Source of the DNA: Alphaproteobacteria bacterium
GTDB taxonomy: Bacteria; Pseudomonadota; Alphaproteobacteria; Micavibrionales; UBA2020
DNA: 18,420 nucleotides
Assembly (NCBI GenBank): GCA_018971405.1
Contig: JAGXAX010000003.1
Location: 1 to 18,420, forward strand
Direction of reading: 5' to 3'
The translations under genes and the position numbers were made by a program. Below are positions 17,141 through 18,420 of the stretch, in pieces. Position 1 is the first letter of the stretch. Each line of letters begins with the position of its first letter. The notes under the pieces are model-generated. The model ran no database searches, was not told the origin of the DNA, and worked only from the letters and a program-made list of their open reading frames with translations.

Positions 17141-17851
17141 ATGGCACATAACACAGGGCCGATATTGCTGGTAGAAGACTGCGCCGACGACGCCGAAGCC
17201 GCGACGCACGCCTTCAAAAAGGCCGGTCTGGCCAATCCGCTGGCGCATGCCGCGTCGGCCGAGCAGGCGTTTGCATATCTGCAAGCCTCCGCGCGGCCGT
17301 GCCTTATTCTTCTCGATCTGAACATGCCCGGCATGGGCGGCCGCAAGTTCCTCGAAACGCTCAAGCAGGACGCCGCGCTGAAGGATATTCCCGTCGTCAT
17401 CATGACGGCATCGGATTGCGAACAGGACATCAAGTCCTGCTACGCCATGGGAGCCAACGCCTATATCGTCAAATCCTCCGACCTTGCGGGGCTGGCGACG
17501 GCCATCCGCCGGCTCAAGGAGCATTGGCTGGACACCGTGGCGCTGCCCGCCGTCTTCGAAGACGGCGGCGTATGGGAAACAGCTCCCCTCCCCGCCGCCG
17601 GAAAAGACGACGGGCCCTCCGGCCACCGCGCATACGCCCCGCCCGATGAAAAGGCCCTGCTGACGCCGCTCGAAGCAGAGACTCTCACGTGGATTTCCAG
17701 AGGCAAAAGCCGCTGGGAAACGGGCGTCATTCTCGGCGTCAGCGAGGACACGGTGAAGGCGCGGCTCGAAAGATGCCGCCAGAAGCTGGACGCCTCCAAC
17801 ACGACGCACGCCATCGCCATCGCCATCCTGCGCGGCTTGCTCGCTCAGTAG
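17141..17851 (+). CDS. Rcp1-like receiver fused to a LuxR-type HTH
   Basis: A 236-aa response regulator. The receiver (1-135) has Glu12/Asp13 (LLVEDCADDAEA), Asp59 (LLDLNMPGMGG), Thr89 and Lys111, the last followed by Ser instead of Pro (IVKSSDL). It keeps the Rcp1-type end RRLKEHWLDTVALP. After a Gly/Pro-rich linker (140-170), a LuxR/GerE helix-turn-helix occupies 172-234 (LLTPLEAETLTWISRGKS, WETGVILGVSEDTVKARL, AIAIAILRGLL). Rcp1-like receivers are normally without output, so this fusion is notable and makes it the only DNA-binding member of the cluster. The start ATG 17141 lies 13 nt after the preceding stop with only a weak CGGAAA RBS. It converges on the MEDS gene with 6 nt between stops. 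Confidence 0.92.
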   Translation: MAHNTGPILLVEDCADDAEAATHAFKKAGLANPLAHAASAEQAFAYLQASARPCLILLDLNMPGMGGRKFLETLKQDAALKDIPVVIMTASDCEQDIKSCYAMGANAYIVKSSDLAGLATAIRRLKEHWLDTVALPAVFEDGGVWETAPLPAAGKDDGPSGHRAYAPPDEKALLTPLEAETLTWISRGKSRWETGVILGVSEDTVKARLERCRQKLDASNTTHAIAIAILRGLLAQ

Positions 17852-17857
17852 GCTCCG

Positions 17858-18420
17858 CTATGCCATGGCCGCCGACCGGCAAAGCGCCGTGATCGCCTGA
17901 TCCAGTTTCGGGTCCCGCGACGCCGCCTCCGCACGCGGGATGGAGCCGGCATAATGGCTGTTAATGCGGGAAAGCGTTTCGTTGACGAAGACCGTCCGGT
18001 GGCTCAACAGCCCTTGCCGCATGACCTCGCGCGGCAGCGTGTCGTGATGATACTGGCAAATCCCGCACAGCGCGGGCTGTTTTTGAAATAATTTTTCAAG
18101 CCGCCATTCATATTCAAGAAGTTTGGAAAAATTGTCCTTGTTCGCGCCGAGCTCCCACGTCATGTCTCCCGTGGCGAACAGCCCTTTATACCCGTCGCGA
18201 AGCGCCTGATTCACGGCTTCTTCAAGCTTGCGGATCATGGCTTCCGTATCGAAAACGCCGTCTTCGGAAACGACGGGCGCGGAAGACAGAACGAGGGCGC
18301 CCCCGGCCACGGCGTCACCGACGTCGACCCGCAATTCCTCAAGCAGCGCGCGCATCACTTCGACGACAGAAGGGCTATGAAGGTACAGGCAGCGGTAATG
18401 ACCCGCCAGTTTTTCGCGTA
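17858..18420 (-). CDS. MEDS/DcmR-type sensory domain protein (5' end outside window)
   Basis: The frame stays open from the window edge to TAG at 17858, giving 186 residues; an internal GTG or ATG at 18358/18355 is not a convincing start because the similarity continues upstream (GHYRCLYLHSPSVVEVMRAL). Landmarks of the MEDS domain, named after methanogen and methylotroph DcmR sensory proteins, are GGALVLSS, FDTEAMIRKLEEAVNQAL, GYKGLFATGDMTWEL, LLEYEWRLEKLF, CGICQYHHDTLP and LLSHRTVFVN. The fold is RecA/KaiC-related in other members. No effector domain follows at the C-terminus. Its partner is unknown; the adjacent kinase-regulator cluster is an obvious suggestion. The remaining N-terminus cannot be seen. 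Confidence 0.82.
   Translation of the reverse strand, partial: REKLAGHYRCLYLHSPSVVEVMRALLEELRVDVGDAVAGGALVLSSAPVVSEDGVFDTEAMIRKLEEAVNQALRDGYKGLFATGDMTWELGANKDNFSKLLEYEWRLEKLFQKQPALCGICQYHHDTLPREVMRQGLLSHRTVFVNETLSRINSHYAGSIPRAEAASRDPKLDQAITALCRSAAMA

Overview
The window is GC-rich bacterial DNA with short intergenic gaps and protein families typical of a free-living Gram-negative bacterium. Alphaproteobacteria is my best guess, from codon style, the FixL-like PAS and the dense set of sensor kinases, but no rRNA or other marker proves it. I see no tRNA, rRNA, CRISPR array, transposase or phage gene.

Region 1 (1-4588) is metabolic. The tail of one short-chain dehydrogenase (SDR) is followed by a complete tandem paralogue and a clear terminator. 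A two-gene minus-strand operon follows: an unrecognised 432-aa protein translationally coupled to a small secreted PLD-type nuclease. Divergent from it is a malic enzyme with an unusually short N-terminus.

Region 2 (4601-8846) is signalling. A large MHYT-domain hybrid histidine kinase (HisKA-HATPase-REC-HPt) is divergent from a response regulator whose N-terminal half resembles a degenerate GGDEF fragment. Region 3 (8846-9913) is an HxlR-type regulator divergent from an FMN azoreductase. The shared intergenic region carries nested inverted repeats, one arm of which is the azoR ribosome-binding site.

Region 4 (9938-13701) is a potassium module: a kdpE-like regulator, a very short kdpD-like kinase lacking the KdpD, USP and GAF domains, and, divergently, a Kup K+ transporter instead of kdpFABC. 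The kup upstream region holds a perfect 10-bp repeat at 11-bp period, in the style of a KdpE operator.

Region 5 (13909-18420) is a second signalling cluster. A membrane MASE1-PAS kinase, whose PAS keeps the FixL heme-ligand His and regulatory Arg, overlaps by 4 nt an Rcp1-like single-domain regulator. Two more regulators follow; the last is an Rcp1-like receiver fused to a LuxR-type HTH. A MEDS/DcmR-type sensory protein converges on the cluster and runs off the window edge.

The most interesting parts are the minimal KdpDE-Kup module with its candidate operator, and the putative O2/heme-sensing MASE1 kinase with three tandem response regulators.
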